Source of the DNA: Aurantimonas sp. Leaf443
GTDB taxonomy: Bacteria; Pseudomonadota; Alphaproteobacteria; Rhizobiales; Rhizobiaceae
Reading direction: 5' to 3'
Assembly (NCBI RefSeq): GCF_001425575.1
Contig: NZ_LMRD01000001.1
Location: 707,745 to 771,744, forward strand
DNA: 64,000 bases
In this document: piece after piece, positions 31,277 through 39,959 of the stretch
How positions within the stretch are numbered: the first letter of the stretch is position 1
Layout of the letters: every line of letters starts with the position of its first letter
Program-made: the position numbers and the translations under genes
Notes under the pieces: generated by a model
What the model was told of the DNA's origin: nothing
The model's database searches: none
The model's input: only the letters and a program-made list of their open reading frames with translations

Positions 31277-31686
31277 GAGGATGCGCCGGGCGCGGCGACG
31301 ATCTCGCCGTCTTCCTTGACGAAGCGCGCCACCGGCCGGTCGAGAAGGTCCAGCACGGCCTCGGACGGGCGGCAGAGCCTGACGCCCTTGGCCGTGACGA
31401 CGATCGGCCGCTCGATCAGGATCGGATGGGCCAGCATCGCGTCGAGGATGGCGTCGTCGGACAGGGAAGGATCGTCGAGGCCGAGCTCCGCATAGGGCGT
31501 GCCCTTGCGGCGCAGGAGGTCGCGCGGGCGCAGGCCCATGGCAGCGAGGAGGTCCACCAGCACGGCGCGGCTCGGCGGTGTCTTGAGATATTCGACGATG
31601 TCGGGTGCCTCGCCGGACTGGCGGATCATCTCCAGCGTGTTGCGCGAGGTGCCGCAGTCGGGATTGTGGTAGATCGTGACGGTCAT
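31273..31686 (-). CDS. arsC: Glutaredoxin-dependent arsenate reductase ArsC
   Basis: This 137-residue enzyme of the thioredoxin-fold ArsC/Spx family reduces arsenate with glutathione and glutaredoxin. The catalytic cysteine is Cys11 in [13 protein letters not shown], with the later arginine-containing [16 protein letters not shown]-like block (here [19 protein letters not shown]). A second, unrelated arsenate reductase is encoded just upstream, so the operon carries both chemical solutions to the same reaction. Confidence 0.95.
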   Translation of the reverse strand: MTVTIYHNPDCGTSRNTLEMIRQSGEAPDIVEYLKTPPSRAVLVDLLAAMGLRPRDLLRRKGTPYAELGLDDPSLSDDAILDAMLAHPILIERPIVVTAKGVRLCRPSEAVLDLLDRPVARFVKEDGEIVAAPGASS

Positions 31687-31693
31687 GGGGGCC

Positions 31694-32224
31694 TCAGGCG
31701 ACGTCGAGTCTGGGCTGGGAGGAGCCGTCGAGGAGCCCGATCTGCCGGACCTTCGCGGTTTGGCTCGAACGATCCAGCGTGGAGAGCGGCAGGGCCGTGA
31801 AGGCGGCGATGCGGTTCTTCAGATAGCGAAACGCCTGCGTGAAGGCCGCGCGTTTCCAGATTTCGCCGCGCGCCTCGTGGCTCGGGTCTTCGATCCCCCA
31901 GTGCCCGGTGACGGGGTGGCCCGGCCAGACGGGACAGGACTCGCCGGCCGCCTGGTCGCAGACCGTGAAGACGAAATCCATGGCCGGCGCGTCCGCGCGC
32001 GCATAGTCGGTCCACGACTTGGAGCGCATGCCGTCGGTCGGGTATCCGAACTCCGCCAGCACTTCCAGCGCCATGCCGTTGACCTCGCCCTTCGGCTGGC
32101 TTCCCGCCGAGAAGGCGTTGAAGCGACCGGCGCCATCCTTGCGCAGGATGCTCTCGGCAAGGATCGAACGGGCGGAGTTTCCCGTGCAGAGAAACAGGAC
32201 ATTGTAGGGGCGGAAGTCGCTCAT
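31694..32224 (-). CDS. arsC: Low-molecular-weight phosphatase-type arsenate reductase
   Basis: The 176-residue protein has the LMW-PTP P-loop LCTGNSAR (Cys13 to Arg19) and the downstream aspartate in the GHWGIEDPS region (the DP general-acid motif). These enzymes reduce arsenate through a cysteine cascade, usually with thioredoxin. Its start overlaps the arsR stop (ATGA), so it is the first structural gene of the operon. It is unrelated in fold to the ArsC encoded next. Confidence 0.93.
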   Translation of the reverse strand: MSDFRPYNVLFLCTGNSARSILAESILRKDGAGRFNAFSAGSQPKGEVNGMALEVLAEFGYPTDGMRSKSWTDYARADAPAMDFVFTVCDQAAGESCPVWPGHPVTGHWGIEDPSHEARGEIWKRAAFTQAFRYLKNRIAAFTALPLSTLDRSSQTAKVRQIGLLDGSSQPRLDVA

Positions 32225-32568
32225 CGGCAGGTCTCCGGGTTGCAGGCGAGGGCAGGAGCGCCGAGGTCGCCGCAGATCTCGGGATTGCCCGAGCAGCAGT
32301 CCTCGGTGAGGAAGGCGAGGAGCCGGCGCATGTCATCGTAGCTCGCCGCGTAGAGAATGCGCCGCCCGTCGCGCCAGGAGCGCAGGAGGCCCGCCCGATC
32401 CAGCGTCGCGAGATGGAAGCTCATCCGCGTGGGTGCAATGGCGAGCGCTTCGGCGATCGCGCCGGAGGCCATGCCGTTCGGTCCCGCGCGCACCAGCATG
32501 CGGAAGGCGGCGAGGCGGTCGGAATGGGCGAGCGCGGCAAGCGCGGCGACGGCGGCGTCATCGGTCAT
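32221..32568 (-). CDS. arsR: ArsR-family arsenic-responsive repressor
   Basis: This winged-helix repressor (115 residues from ATG 32568; TTG 32586 is an in-frame alternative) has the ArsR helix-turn-helix MASGAIAEALAIAPTRMSFHLATLDRAGLL. The classical ELCVCDL arsenite site of helix 3 is absent. Instead cysteines cluster at the C-terminus, Cys91, Cys92 and Cys99 in EDCCSGNPEIC, resembling the arrangement of the Acidithiobacillus-type ArsR. It heads the operon and overlaps the next gene. Confidence 0.92.
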   Translation of the reverse strand: MTDDAAVAALAALAHSDRLAAFRMLVRAGPNGMASGAIAEALAIAPTRMSFHLATLDRAGLLRSWRDGRRILYAASYDDMRRLLAFLTEDCCSGNPEICGDLGAPALACNPETCR

Positions 32569-32583
32569 GACGCTACGATTATC

Positions 32584-32595
32584 CAAATATACTTG
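32584..32595. promoter_or_regulatory. Candidate ArsR operator
   Basis: An imperfect dyad CAAATATACTTG sits 16 bases upstream of the chosen arsR start, in the only AT-rich stretch of the area and overlapping a possible promoter (TTTACA and GATAAT on the minus strand). Confidence 0.5.
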
Positions 32596-32613
32596 TAGTG
32601 TAAAGATCGAAAG

Positions 32614-32642
32614 AACCGGGCGGCTCGTGCGGCCGTCCGGTT
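32614..32642 (-). terminator. Terminator downstream of nhaA
   Basis: On the minus strand an 11-bp stem with one mismatch (AACCGGACGGC / GCCGCCCGGTT, seven-base loop) is followed by CTTTCGATCTTT. It separates nhaA from the ars promoter, which lies immediately downstream. Confidence 0.6.
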
Positions 32643-32686
32643 TCGTTGTCCGCTTCCGGGTGGCGGCCTTGCAGGGCCGCCCCGCG

Positions 32687-33874
32687 TCAGGCCGCGTGGA
32701 CGGTGCGGGCCTGCCGCGAGGGCGCGCTCAGGAGCACGGCCGTCGCCACGAGGCCGGACAGGACCGAGCCGAGGAGGACGCCGATCTTCACCTCGTCCTG
32801 CAGCGACGGAGAGGTCGGGAAGGCGAGAAGGCCGATGAAGAGGCTCATCGTGAAGCCGATGCCGCACAGGAGCGCGATCCCGTAGAACTGCCGCCAGCCG
32901 GCACCCTCGGGCAGGGAGGCGAGGCCGAGGCGGATGACGGCCCAGGACAGGCCGAAGATGCCGATCTGCTTGCCGACGAAGAGGCCGGCCGCGATGCCGA
33001 GCGGCACGGGCGCGAGCAGGGCGGCGGGTGTGACGCCGGCGAAGGAGACGCCGGCATTGGCAAAGCCGAAGATCGGCACGATGAGGAACGCGACATAGGG
33101 GTGGATCGCGTGTTCGAGGCGCACGAGGGACGAGTCGCCCGTGCGCCGGTCCACCGCCAGCGGCACCGTGAGCGCCAGGACGACGCCCGCGAGCGTCGCA
33201 TGGATGCCCGACAGGAGCACGAGGTACCAGAGGAGGGCGCCGGGCACGACATAGGCGGCGATGCGGTGGACGCCCATCCGGTTCATGGCGACGAGGAGCG
33301 CCACCACGGCCGCCGCGCCGGCCAGGGCGGCGAAGTTCAGGTCGGCCGTGTAGAACAGGGCGATGATGACGACCGCTCCCAGATCGTCGATGATGGCGAG
33401 CGCGGTGAGAAAGACCTTGAGGGACAGGGGCACGCGCGGGCCGAGCAGCGACAGAATGCCGAGCGCGAAGGCGATGTCGGTCGCGGCCGGGATCGCCCAG
33501 CCGCGCAGCGTCTCGGGCGAGCCGGTGTTGAAGGCGAGATAGACGAGCGCCGGCACCGCCATGCCGCCGACCGCCGCCACGCCCGGAAGGACGCGCTGCG
33601 GCCAGGTGGAGAGCTGGCCCGTCAGGACCTCGCGCTTGATCTCCAGTCCGACCATCAGGAAGAAGACCGCCATCAGCGCGTCGTTGATCCAGTGGAGGAC
33701 GGAGAGACCGCCGACATAGGTCGACAGGACTCCGAAATAGGCCGGCGCGAGCGGCGAGTTCGCCACGACGAGCGCGAGGAGCGCCATGGTCATGAGGACG
33801 AGGCCGCCCGCGGCCTCGTTGTGGATGAAGCGCCGGATGAAGGAGAGGCGCCCGGAGGATCGATCTGTAGCCAT
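32687..33874 (-). CDS. nhaA: Na+/H+ antiporter NhaA
   Basis: NhaA exchanges sodium for protons across the inner membrane and is important at alkaline pH and high salt. The 395-residue protein has about 12 helices. It shows [15 protein letters not shown], the paired aspartates of helix V in [18 protein letters not shown], and the unwound-helix region [18 protein letters not shown]. All are diagnostic. It is divergently arranged with the OpgC-like gene across 146 bp. Confidence 0.96.
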   Translation of the reverse strand: MATDRSSGRLSFIRRFIHNEAAGGLVLMTMALLALVVANSPLAPAYFGVLSTYVGGLSVLHWINDALMAVFFLMVGLEIKREVLTGQLSTWPQRVLPGVAAVGGMAVPALVYLAFNTGSPETLRGWAIPAATDIAFALGILSLLGPRVPLSLKVFLTALAIIDDLGAVVIIALFYTADLNFAALAGAAAVVALLVAMNRMGVHRIAAYVVPGALLWYLVLLSGIHATLAGVVLALTVPLAVDRRTGDSSLVRLEHAIHPYVAFLIVPIFGFANAGVSFAGVTPAALLAPVPLGIAAGLFVGKQIGIFGLSWAVIRLGLASLPEGAGWRQFYGIALLCGIGFTMSLFIGLLAFPTSPSLQDEVKIGVLLGSVLSGLVATAVLLSAPSRQARTVHAA

Positions 33875-34020
33875 CCACCCGACCTAACGCGGACGGCCCG
33901 CCGCGACAGGCCGGCGACGCCGGAAACGGACGATCCTGACATGGTTGTGAAGGGCGAGCGTCCCGGTCTAGTACCGGACCCTCGGAGCGAAGCGGACGAA
34001 GATCCTCGAGCGGTGGCACG

Positions 34021-35208
34021 ATGAAGCGGTTGGACGTGATCGACGGGCTGCGGGGATATTTCCTCGTCTTCATGCTCATCAACCATCTCGCCTTCGACGG
34101 CGGCTACTGGCTGGTCGAGATCAACCATCGCCAGCTCGCCTTCGTGGAGGACGCGCAAGGGTTCGTCTTCCTGTCCGGGCTGCTCGTCGGCATGGTCTAT
34201 GCCGGGCGGATGGCGCGCCGGGGCTTCCGGGCGGCGGCCGCCGGGGTCTGGACGCGGGCGGGCGATCTCTATCGCCAGACGCTCGGGCTCCTCGCCTTCG
34301 CCATGACGCTGGCGCTTCTCGTGCCGGCGGCGCGGCTCGCCTGGGTCGACTGGATGGGCGACCTCGACTGGCGCAACCCGTTCCGCGCCGCGAGCGCGGC
34401 GCTTCTCCTGTTCCAGCCGACCTACATGGACATCCTGCCGCAATACATCGTCTACATGCTGGCGGCCCCCTTCCTCATCCGGGCCTGCCTCAGGGGCCAC
34501 TGGCAGGCGGTGCTGATCGGCTCGTCGCTGCTCTGGCTCGCCGCGCAGTTCGGCGTGCAGCGCCCGCTGACGGCACCCTTCAACACCTGGCTCGCCGGCG
34601 ACACCGGGCACGGCCTGCGCGTCAACTTCAACCTGATGGCCTGGCAGGTCGTCTTCGTCTTCGGCCTCGTCTTCGGCACGCTGACGGCGACGAACCGCAT
34701 CGACTGGACGCGCGTGTTCCGCCCCGACAGCACCTTCATCCCCGTCGCCGCGCTCTCGGTCTGCCTGTTCTTCCTGCCGTTCCGCTTCGCGACCGCCCAC
34801 GACTACATGCCGATCGACATCATGGGCACGTTCCAGAGCTACGAGAACCGGTCGGAGTTCGGGCTCGTCTATCTCCTGAACTTCGCGGCCGTCGCGTCCG
34901 GCATCGCCTGGCTCCTCATCGCCGGCCCCGACCACGCCTCGCCGCGCGTGCGCGGCGTCTCGTCCGCGCTGTCGTGCCTGTTCCGCCTGCCCTTCCTGCG
35001 GCTTCTGGGGCGCCATTCGCTGCAGGTCTATGCCTGGCACGTGGTGATCGTCTATCTCGTGCGCTTCGTGGATTTCGAGACGCCGCGCTTCAACCAGCCG
35101 CTGAAGACGGCGATCGCGCTCGCCTGCATCGCGCTCCTGTCGCTCCCCGCGCTCTACCGCGAGCGCGACAGGTTCTTCGGCGCCGGCCCGGGACCGCGCG
35201 CGGCATGA
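34021..35208 (+). CDS. OpgC-domain membrane acyltransferase
   Basis: The 395-residue inner-membrane protein has about ten helices and begins KRLDVIDGLRGYFLVFMLINHL, the N-terminal arginine/histidine pattern of OpgC and acyltransferase-3 proteins. Further blocks are GFVFLSGLLVGMVYAGRMARRG and LLGRHSLQVYAWHVVIVYL. OpgC succinylates osmoregulated periplasmic glucans in E. coli; homologues in rhizobia modify surface glycans. The actual substrate is inferred. Its start is ATG 34021; a small charged ORF follows 16 bases after its stop. Confidence 0.88.
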   Translation: MKRLDVIDGLRGYFLVFMLINHLAFDGGYWLVEINHRQLAFVEDAQGFVFLSGLLVGMVYAGRMARRGFRAAAAGVWTRAGDLYRQTLGLLAFAMTLALLVPAARLAWVDWMGDLDWRNPFRAASAALLLFQPTYMDILPQYIVYMLAAPFLIRACLRGHWQAVLIGSSLLWLAAQFGVQRPLTAPFNTWLAGDTGHGLRVNFNLMAWQVVFVFGLVFGTLTATNRIDWTRVFRPDSTFIPVAALSVCLFFLPFRFATAHDYMPIDIMGTFQSYENRSEFGLVYLLNFAAVASGIAWLLIAGPDHASPRVRGVSSALSCLFRLPFLRLLGRHSLQVYAWHVVIVYLVRFVDFETPRFNQPLKTAIALACIALLSLPALYRERDRFFGAGPGPRAA

Positions 35209-35224
35209 GACGGGGAGACGAGCG

Positions 35225-35395
35225 ATGAGCGACGGCAGGACGCCCGGCGAGGGCCGGTCCGAAAGCGCGAAGGAGAAGTCCGAGCGCCTGAAGGCGCTGC
35301 GGCTTCAGGCCGAGCGGGAGAAGGACGCGCGGATCGAGCGGGCGAACCGCAAGGCAGCGACGCGCCGCAAGATCCTGGGCGAGGGCCGGGACTGA
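35225..35395 (+). CDS. Small highly charged protein, 56 residues
   Basis: The ORF starts with ATG 35225, 16 bases after the OpgC-like gene, with GGGGAGACGAG just upstream as a good ribosome-binding site. The product MSDGRTPGEGRSESAKEKSE... is almost entirely charged and predicted helical (KEKSERLKALRLQAEREKD), without membrane segment or cysteine. Spacing suggests cotranscription with the acyltransferase gene. I do not recognise the family. Confidence 0.55.
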   Translation: MSDGRTPGEGRSESAKEKSERLKALRLQAEREKDARIERANRKAATRRKILGEGRD

Positions 35396-35578
35396 CGAGA
35401 CCGGCGCGCCAGCGAAGTCGATCGCCCACATCCGCCACCTGCGATGCGCTGTCCGGCCGCCGTCTTCGGTTTTTTGGAAGTAGAAAAAGTCTAAAACATA
35501 GCTGTTGCAGGTGCGGCAAAATATCCCCATTGTAAAGGGCGGGCCGATCGGGGTCCGTCCGCCTGGATCGCTTTGGAT

Positions 35579-35866
35579 ATGCTCGATACGCACGCTCATG
35601 ACCTTCGCGCGCCGCTGGACGCCCTGAAGTCTCGCATGCGCTCGGAGCCTTCGTCCCTCGATGCCGAAGGTCTCTGGCCGCTCGCCCTGCAGATCGACAG
35701 TGCGGTTAGCCGCGTCGCCCCGTGCTCGGCGCAGTGCCAGGAAGCCTCGCGCTGCCTGCTCTGGGCCGTGTCGGCCGCCATCCGGGCGCAGAAACTGTCC
35801 GGCCGGGCCGATCTCGACGGCGTCTGCGCCGCGCTGACGAGCCTGGAGGGGCGGATCGCCTCATAA
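35579..35866 (+). CDS. Hypothetical protein, 95 residues
   Basis: The product starts MLDTHAHDLRAPLDALKSRM and is predicted mostly alpha-helical. It has three cysteines close together, in VAPCSAQCQEASRCLLW (about residues 49-60), which could bind a metal or form disulfides. There is no signal peptide. The ATG at 35579 is preferred over TTG 35573. Upstream there is a rare AT-rich stretch (35465-35535) that may hold its promoter. I cannot assign a function. Confidence 0.5.
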   Translation: MLDTHAHDLRAPLDALKSRMRSEPSSLDAEGLWPLALQIDSAVSRVAPCSAQCQEASRCLLWAVSAAIRAQKLSGRADLDGVCAALTSLEGRIAS

Positions 35867-35869
35867 GCC

Positions 35870-35895
35870 CGCCGGCCCGCCTCGCGCGGCCGGCG
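35870..35895. terminator. Hairpin between convergent genes
   Basis: A perfect 8-bp inverted repeat (CGCCGGCC / GGCCGGCG, ten-base loop) lies just after the stop of the 95-residue protein and in front of the end of the zinc dehydrogenase gene. Confidence 0.45.
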
Positions 35896-35989
35896 TCCGT
35901 CGCCGGCGACCGGACGCGGTTGGCGGGCATGGTCCCGTGGCGGCCTCGGCGATGCGGACGCCGCCGTCGCTTGCCGTCTTCGCCTCGGC

Positions 35990-36985
35990 CTAGGGGCGGA
36001 CGATCACCTTGATCAACGTCTCGCGGTCGGCCGCCAGGAGCGGTAACCGCTCGGGCAGGTCTTCGAGCGCGATCTCGGCGGAGAGGAGCGCGTCCGTGTC
36101 GATCTCTCCCTCGCGGATGGCGGCCATCACGCGCTCGAAATCGGATCCGAGCGCGTTCCGGCTGCCGACGATACGCGTCTCGCGCTTGTGGAACTCGGCG
36201 TCCTCGAAGGCGATCTGTCCCTTCACCACGCTGACGAGCACGTAGGTGGACCCGTGCGCGAGATGGGCGAAGCCGGCCTCGATGGCCTTCCCGTTCCCCG
36301 TCGCGTCGCAGATCGCGTCGAACCCTTCGGCAAGGTCTCCCGTCAGCATCGTGGCGGGATCGCAGTGCAGTCGCTCGAAGCCGAAGCGCGCGCCCGCAAG
36401 CTCCAGGCGCCGCCGGCTGAGGTCGAGGAGATGGACTTCGGCGCCGGCCAGACGCGCGAAGAGCGCGGTGCCGATGCCGATCGGCCCGGCGCCGGTCACG
36501 AGCACGCGGTCGCCGGCCTGGATGCCCGAGCGCGACACGGCATGGGCGCCGATGGCGAGGAACTCGACCATGGCCGCCGTCGTCTCGCCGAGGCCCTCGG
36601 CCGGATAGAGATTGCCGACCGGGACGGCGATGCGCCGGCACAGGCCCCCGTCGCGGTGGACGCCGAGCACCTCGATGCGCTCGCAGCAGTTCGGCTTGCC
36701 GCGCCGGCAGGCCCGGCACCGGCCGCAGGAGAGATAGGGATTGACGACGACGAGCGTTCCCGCGGGGCTGTCGCCCGCGGCCTCCACGAGCCGGCCGGAC
36801 AGTTCGTGCCCGATCACCCTCGGATAGCGCAGATAGGGGTGCTTGCCCTCGAAGATGTGGTAATCGGTGCCGCACAGGCCGACGGCCGCGATGTCGACGA
36901 GCGCCCAGCCCTCCGGCGCCTCGACGGGCAGCGGTGCCTGCCGCAGCTCGAAGCGGCCGGGCTCGACGCAGATGCCGCAGGTCAT
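35990..36985 (-). CDS. Zinc-dependent alcohol dehydrogenase of the fucose locus
   Basis: The 331-residue protein is a medium-chain dehydrogenase. The catalytic zinc site is in GLCGTDYHIFEGKHPYLRYPRVIGHELSG, and the structural zinc site is the four-cysteine run CGRCRACRRGKPNCC. The Rossmann motif is VLVTGAGPIGIGTALFA. The best guess is oxidation of a sugar-acid intermediate such as 2-keto-3-deoxy-L-fuconate. That is inference from its place as the last gene behind the sugar ABC transporter. The start at ATG 36985 follows the ATPase gene by 29 bases. Confidence 0.88.
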   Translation of the reverse strand: MTCGICVEPGRFELRQAPLPVEAPEGWALVDIAAVGLCGTDYHIFEGKHPYLRYPRVIGHELSGRLVEAAGDSPAGTLVVVNPYLSCGRCRACRRGKPNCCERIEVLGVHRDGGLCRRIAVPVGNLYPAEGLGETTAAMVEFLAIGAHAVSRSGIQAGDRVLVTGAGPIGIGTALFARLAGAEVHLLDLSRRRLELAGARFGFERLHCDPATMLTGDLAEGFDAICDATGNGKAIEAGFAHLAHGSTYVLVSVVKGQIAFEDAEFHKRETRIVGSRNALGSDFERVMAAIREGEIDTDALLSAEIALEDLPERLPLLAADRETLIKVIVRP

Positions 36986-37014
36986 GGACGCGGCGACCGG
37001 TCCGGGAGCGGCGC

Positions 37015-37785
37015 TCAATGGACCGCTCCACCGCCGCGCGGCGTCCAGCCGTCGGGCAGCTGGCCCTTGATGATGAGGCTGAGGATGTCGTCCTTCGTGA
37101 CGTCGGCCACCTTGTGCGCGCCGACCATGTGGCCCCGGTTCATGACGACGACGCGGTCGCACAGTTCGAACACGTCGTGCATGTCGTGGCTGATGAGGAA
37201 GATGCCGATGCCCTCCGCGCGCAGCTGCTGGACGAGCTCGGCCACCATCGCCGTCTCGGACGGCCCGAGCGCGGCCGTCGGCTCGTCCATGATGAGGATC
37301 TGCACCTTGAAGTAGATCGCCCGGGCGATGGCGATCACCTGCCGCTGCCCGCCGGAGAGGCGCGAGACCGGATCGGTGAGGTTGCGGAAGTTCGGGTTGA
37401 GCCGGGCGAGCAGCCGGCGCGCCTCCTCCAGCATGCGCTTGTCGTCGAGATTGCCCCAGCGGGTGCGCAGCTCGCGGCCGAGGAAGAGGTTGGCGGGCGC
37501 GTCGAGATGGTCGGCGAGCGCCAGCGTCTGGTAGATGGTCTCGATCCCATGGAGGCGCGCGTTCTGAGGCGAGCCGATCTCCACCGGTTCGCCGCGCACC
37601 CGGATCTCGCCCGAACTCGGCTTCATGGCACCCGACAGGATGCGCATGAGGCAGGACTTGCCCGCGCCGTTATGGCCGAGCAGCCCCACGACCTCGCCGG
37701 GATGAAGATCCAGCGACACGCCTTCGACGGCGTGGATTCCGCCGAAATGCTTCCTGATGTCGATCATTTCGACGAGCGGTTTCAA
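37015..37785 (-). CDS. Sugar ABC transporter ATP-binding protein
   Basis: This single-domain ATPase of the carbohydrate-uptake type 2 group (FrcA-like) has Walker [12 protein letters not shown], signature [14 protein letters not shown] and Walker [14 protein letters not shown] prefer TTG 37785, which gives [16 protein letters not shown], the usual N-terminus, and has GGGAGGG four bases upstream; ATG 37809 is eight codons longer. The gene lies between the binding protein and the dehydrogenase, so the transporter is permease-SBP-ATPase on one transcript. Confidence 0.92.
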   Translation of the reverse strand: MKPLVEMIDIRKHFGGIHAVEGVSLDLHPGEVVGLLGHNGAGKSCLMRILSGAMKPSSGEIRVRGEPVEIGSPQNARLHGIETIYQTLALADHLDAPANLFLGRELRTRWGNLDDKRMLEEARRLLARLNPNFRNLTDPVSRLSGGQRQVIAIARAIYFKVQILIMDEPTAALGPSETAMVAELVQQLRAEGIGIFLISHDMHDVFELCDRVVVMNRGHMVGAHKVADVTKDDILSLIIKGQLPDGWTPRGGGAVH

Positions 37786-37846
37786 GCGGCCCTCCCATTG
37801 CCCTCGCATGTGCGGGCGGCGGCGCTGGTCCGCCGCCCGGCTCTTC

Positions 37847-38785
37847 TCAGTAGAGAACGTTCTTGGCTTGATCCGAGTCGACATTCTCCTTGGTGACGTA
37901 GACGACGCCGGTGTCGATCTGCGGCTCCACCTTTTCGCCCGCCAGGAGCTTGAGCACGGCCTTCACGCCCAGATCGCCCATCTGGTAGGAGCCCTGGACG
38001 AGCGTGCCGTTCAGCGTCCCGTCCTTCACGAAGGCCTGCAGGTCCTCGTTGCCGTCGAAGCCGATGGCGGTGATCTGCCCGGCCTTGCCGGCCTGCTGGA
38101 TCGCGCGGCCCATGCCGACGGCCGTCGGCTCGTTGGCGCCGAAGATGCCCTTGAGGTCGGGATTGGCGGCCAGGACGTCCGTCGTCTGGTTGAGGGCGGT
38201 CGCCATCTGCGACTGCGAATAATAGGGCCCGACGATCTCGATCTTGGAGCTCTTCTTGATCTCGTCCACGAAGCAGCCGACGCGCCCGATCTCCGAGCCG
38301 ACGCCCGCGACATAGGACATGACGGCGACCTTGCCCTCGCCGCCGGTTCCCTTGATCATCTCCGACGCCGCCATGCGGCCCGCCGCGCAATTGTCGGTCG
38401 TCAGGAACGTCTGATACAGGCCCTCGCCATCCTTGCCTAGGCCGGAATCGATGATCGCGACGGGAATGCCGGCCTCGCTCGCGCGGCGCACGGCCGGGAT
38501 CAGCGCGTCGGGATCGGACGGGGCGAGGACGAGACCGGCGACGCCGCGGTTGACGGCGTTGTCGACGAGGTTGACCTCGTCGGCCACGGCCGATTCCGCC
38601 GCCGGCCCGTCGAAGGAGATCGTGTGCTCCGAGCCCTCGATGGCCGCGGCGGCGCCGCGGTTCACGTTCTGCCAGAAGTTCGAATTGGTGGTCTTCACGA
38701 TCACCGCGATCTCGCCGGCGAAGGCCGCGGCCGGCATCGCGCCGATCACGGTCGCGGCCAAAAACATCGTCTTGAACGGGGTCAT
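37847..38785 (-). CDS. Sugar ABC transporter periplasmic binding protein
   Basis: The 312-residue protein has a Sec signal ([20 protein letters not shown], cleavage after AFA) and the periplasmic-binding-protein type I fold of the RbsB/FrcB family. It shows [39 protein letters not shown] and [19 protein letters not shown]. It presumably captures L-fucose or a related deoxysugar, an inference from the catabolic genes across the regulator. GGGAGGGAAACC precedes the ATG. Confidence 0.93.
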   Translation of the reverse strand: MTPFKTMFLAATVIGAMPAAAFAGEIAVIVKTTNSNFWQNVNRGAAAAIEGSEHTISFDGPAAESAVADEVNLVDNAVNRGVAGLVLAPSDPDALIPAVRRASEAGIPVAIIDSGLGKDGEGLYQTFLTTDNCAAGRMAASEMIKGTGGEGKVAVMSYVAGVGSEIGRVGCFVDEIKKSSKIEIVGPYYSQSQMATALNQTTDVLAANPDLKGIFGANEPTAVGMGRAIQQAGKAGQITAIGFDGNEDLQAFVKDGTLNGTLVQGSYQMGDLGVKAVLKLLAGEKVEPQIDTGVVYVTKENVDSDQAKNVLY

Positions 38786-38820
38786 GCGGTTTCCCTCCCT
38801 TATGTGCCGCTTTCGGCGGG

Positions 38821-39870
38821 CTATTTGCGGCTGCGCAGCTGGTCGATGAAGACGGCCAGGATGACGACGAAGCCGATGATGATCTGCTGGATGAAGGACG
38901 AGACGCCGGCCATGTTCAGGCCGTTGCGGAGGACGCCGATGATGAAGGCGCCGATCATCGTTCCCGAGATCGTCCCCGCGCCGCCCATCAGCGAGGCACC
39001 GCCGATGACGGCCGCGGCGATCGCGTCGAGCTCGTACATGACGCCCTCGTTCGGCTGCGCCGTGACGAGCCGCGACATGAGGACGTTGCCGGCGAGCCCG
39101 GCCAGCGCGCCGGACATGACATAGGCCGCGATCTTGGTGCGGTGGACGTCGACGCCCGACAGGCGCGCCGCCTCCTCGTTGGAGCCCGTGGCGTAGATGT
39201 GGCGGCCGAGCGCGCGGCGCCGCAGGACGTAGGCGGCCAGGATCGCGACGAGGACGAGAAGGATCGCGGGGTAGGGAATGCCCGGGAAGACGACCTTCGA
39301 CAGCCCGTTCGGCATGCGCTCGACCATCCGGAACAGGGACCCGTTGCCGAGGACGCCGAAGGCCTGGCCGAGCTGCGAGATCGGCGCGGCGCCGGTGAGC
39401 TGCAGCGCGAGACCGCGCGCCATCATCATCATGCCGAGCGAGGCCACGAAGGGCGTGATCCGCAGCTTGGTGATGATGAGGCCGTTGACGAGGCCGCAGG
39501 CCGCGCCGGCGCACACGCCGAGGGCCATGGCGAGCGGCACCGGCATGCCGGCCTTCACCATCAGCCCCGTGACCGTTCCCGACAGCGCAAGGACGGACCC
39601 GACGCTCAGATCGATGCCGCCGGTGATGATGACCATCGTCATGCCGATGCCCAGAAGGCCGATGACCGAGGTCTGCAGAAGGATCGTCAGGCCGTTGTGG
39701 ACCGACAGGAAGGCCTGATTGCCGAAGGAGAAGGCGGCCGCCAGAAGCAGCAGCGTCGCCAGCGCCGACAGTTTTTGAAGGGTGTCGCCCGGGTTCGTCG
39801 CGATCCGGCCGGTCGAGAGCGTCAAAGCCAAACCGGCTCTCCAGTGCTTGTGCAAAATTATTAAAGACAT
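38821..39870 (-). CDS. Sugar ABC transporter permease
   Basis: The 349-residue permease (BPD_transp_2 / RbsC family) has eight to ten helices. The block GGIDLSVGSVLALSGTV and the EAA-like segment ATGSNEEAARLSGVDVHRTKIAAYVMSG (split around residues 213-240) are characteristic. ATG 39870 begins MSLIILHKHWRAG; a start further inside the frame is possible, since the first 25 residues are not typical. It is the first gene of the transporter operon, divergent from the regulator. Confidence 0.9.
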   Translation of the reverse strand: MSLIILHKHWRAGLALTLSTGRIATNPGDTLQKLSALATLLLLAAAFSFGNQAFLSVHNGLTILLQTSVIGLLGIGMTMVIITGGIDLSVGSVLALSGTVTGLMVKAGMPVPLAMALGVCAGAACGLVNGLIITKLRITPFVASLGMMMMARGLALQLTGAAPISQLGQAFGVLGNGSLFRMVERMPNGLSKVVFPGIPYPAILLVLVAILAAYVLRRRALGRHIYATGSNEEAARLSGVDVHRTKIAAYVMSGALAGLAGNVLMSRLVTAQPNEGVMYELDAIAAAVIGGASLMGGAGTISGTMIGAFIIGVLRNGLNMAGVSSFIQQIIIGFVVILAVFIDQLRSRK

Positions 39871-39901
39871 TGCGCGCGATCTGGCTGGCCTTGTCAATTG
39901 T

Positions 39902-39912
39902 TTTTTATCATA
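39902..39912. promoter_or_regulatory. Candidate operator of the fucose regulator (copy A)
   Basis: The element TTTTTATCATA lies between the divergent permease and GntR/FCD genes, flanked by an inverted repeat TTGTC (39891-39895) / GACAA (39916-39920). A near-identical element, TTTTAATCATA, occurs in front of the fuconolactonase gene. Confidence 0.4.
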
Positions 39913-39959
39913 GTCGACAATCGGGCGCGTCGCCGCGTCCGCATGAAGGGGAGCCTTCC

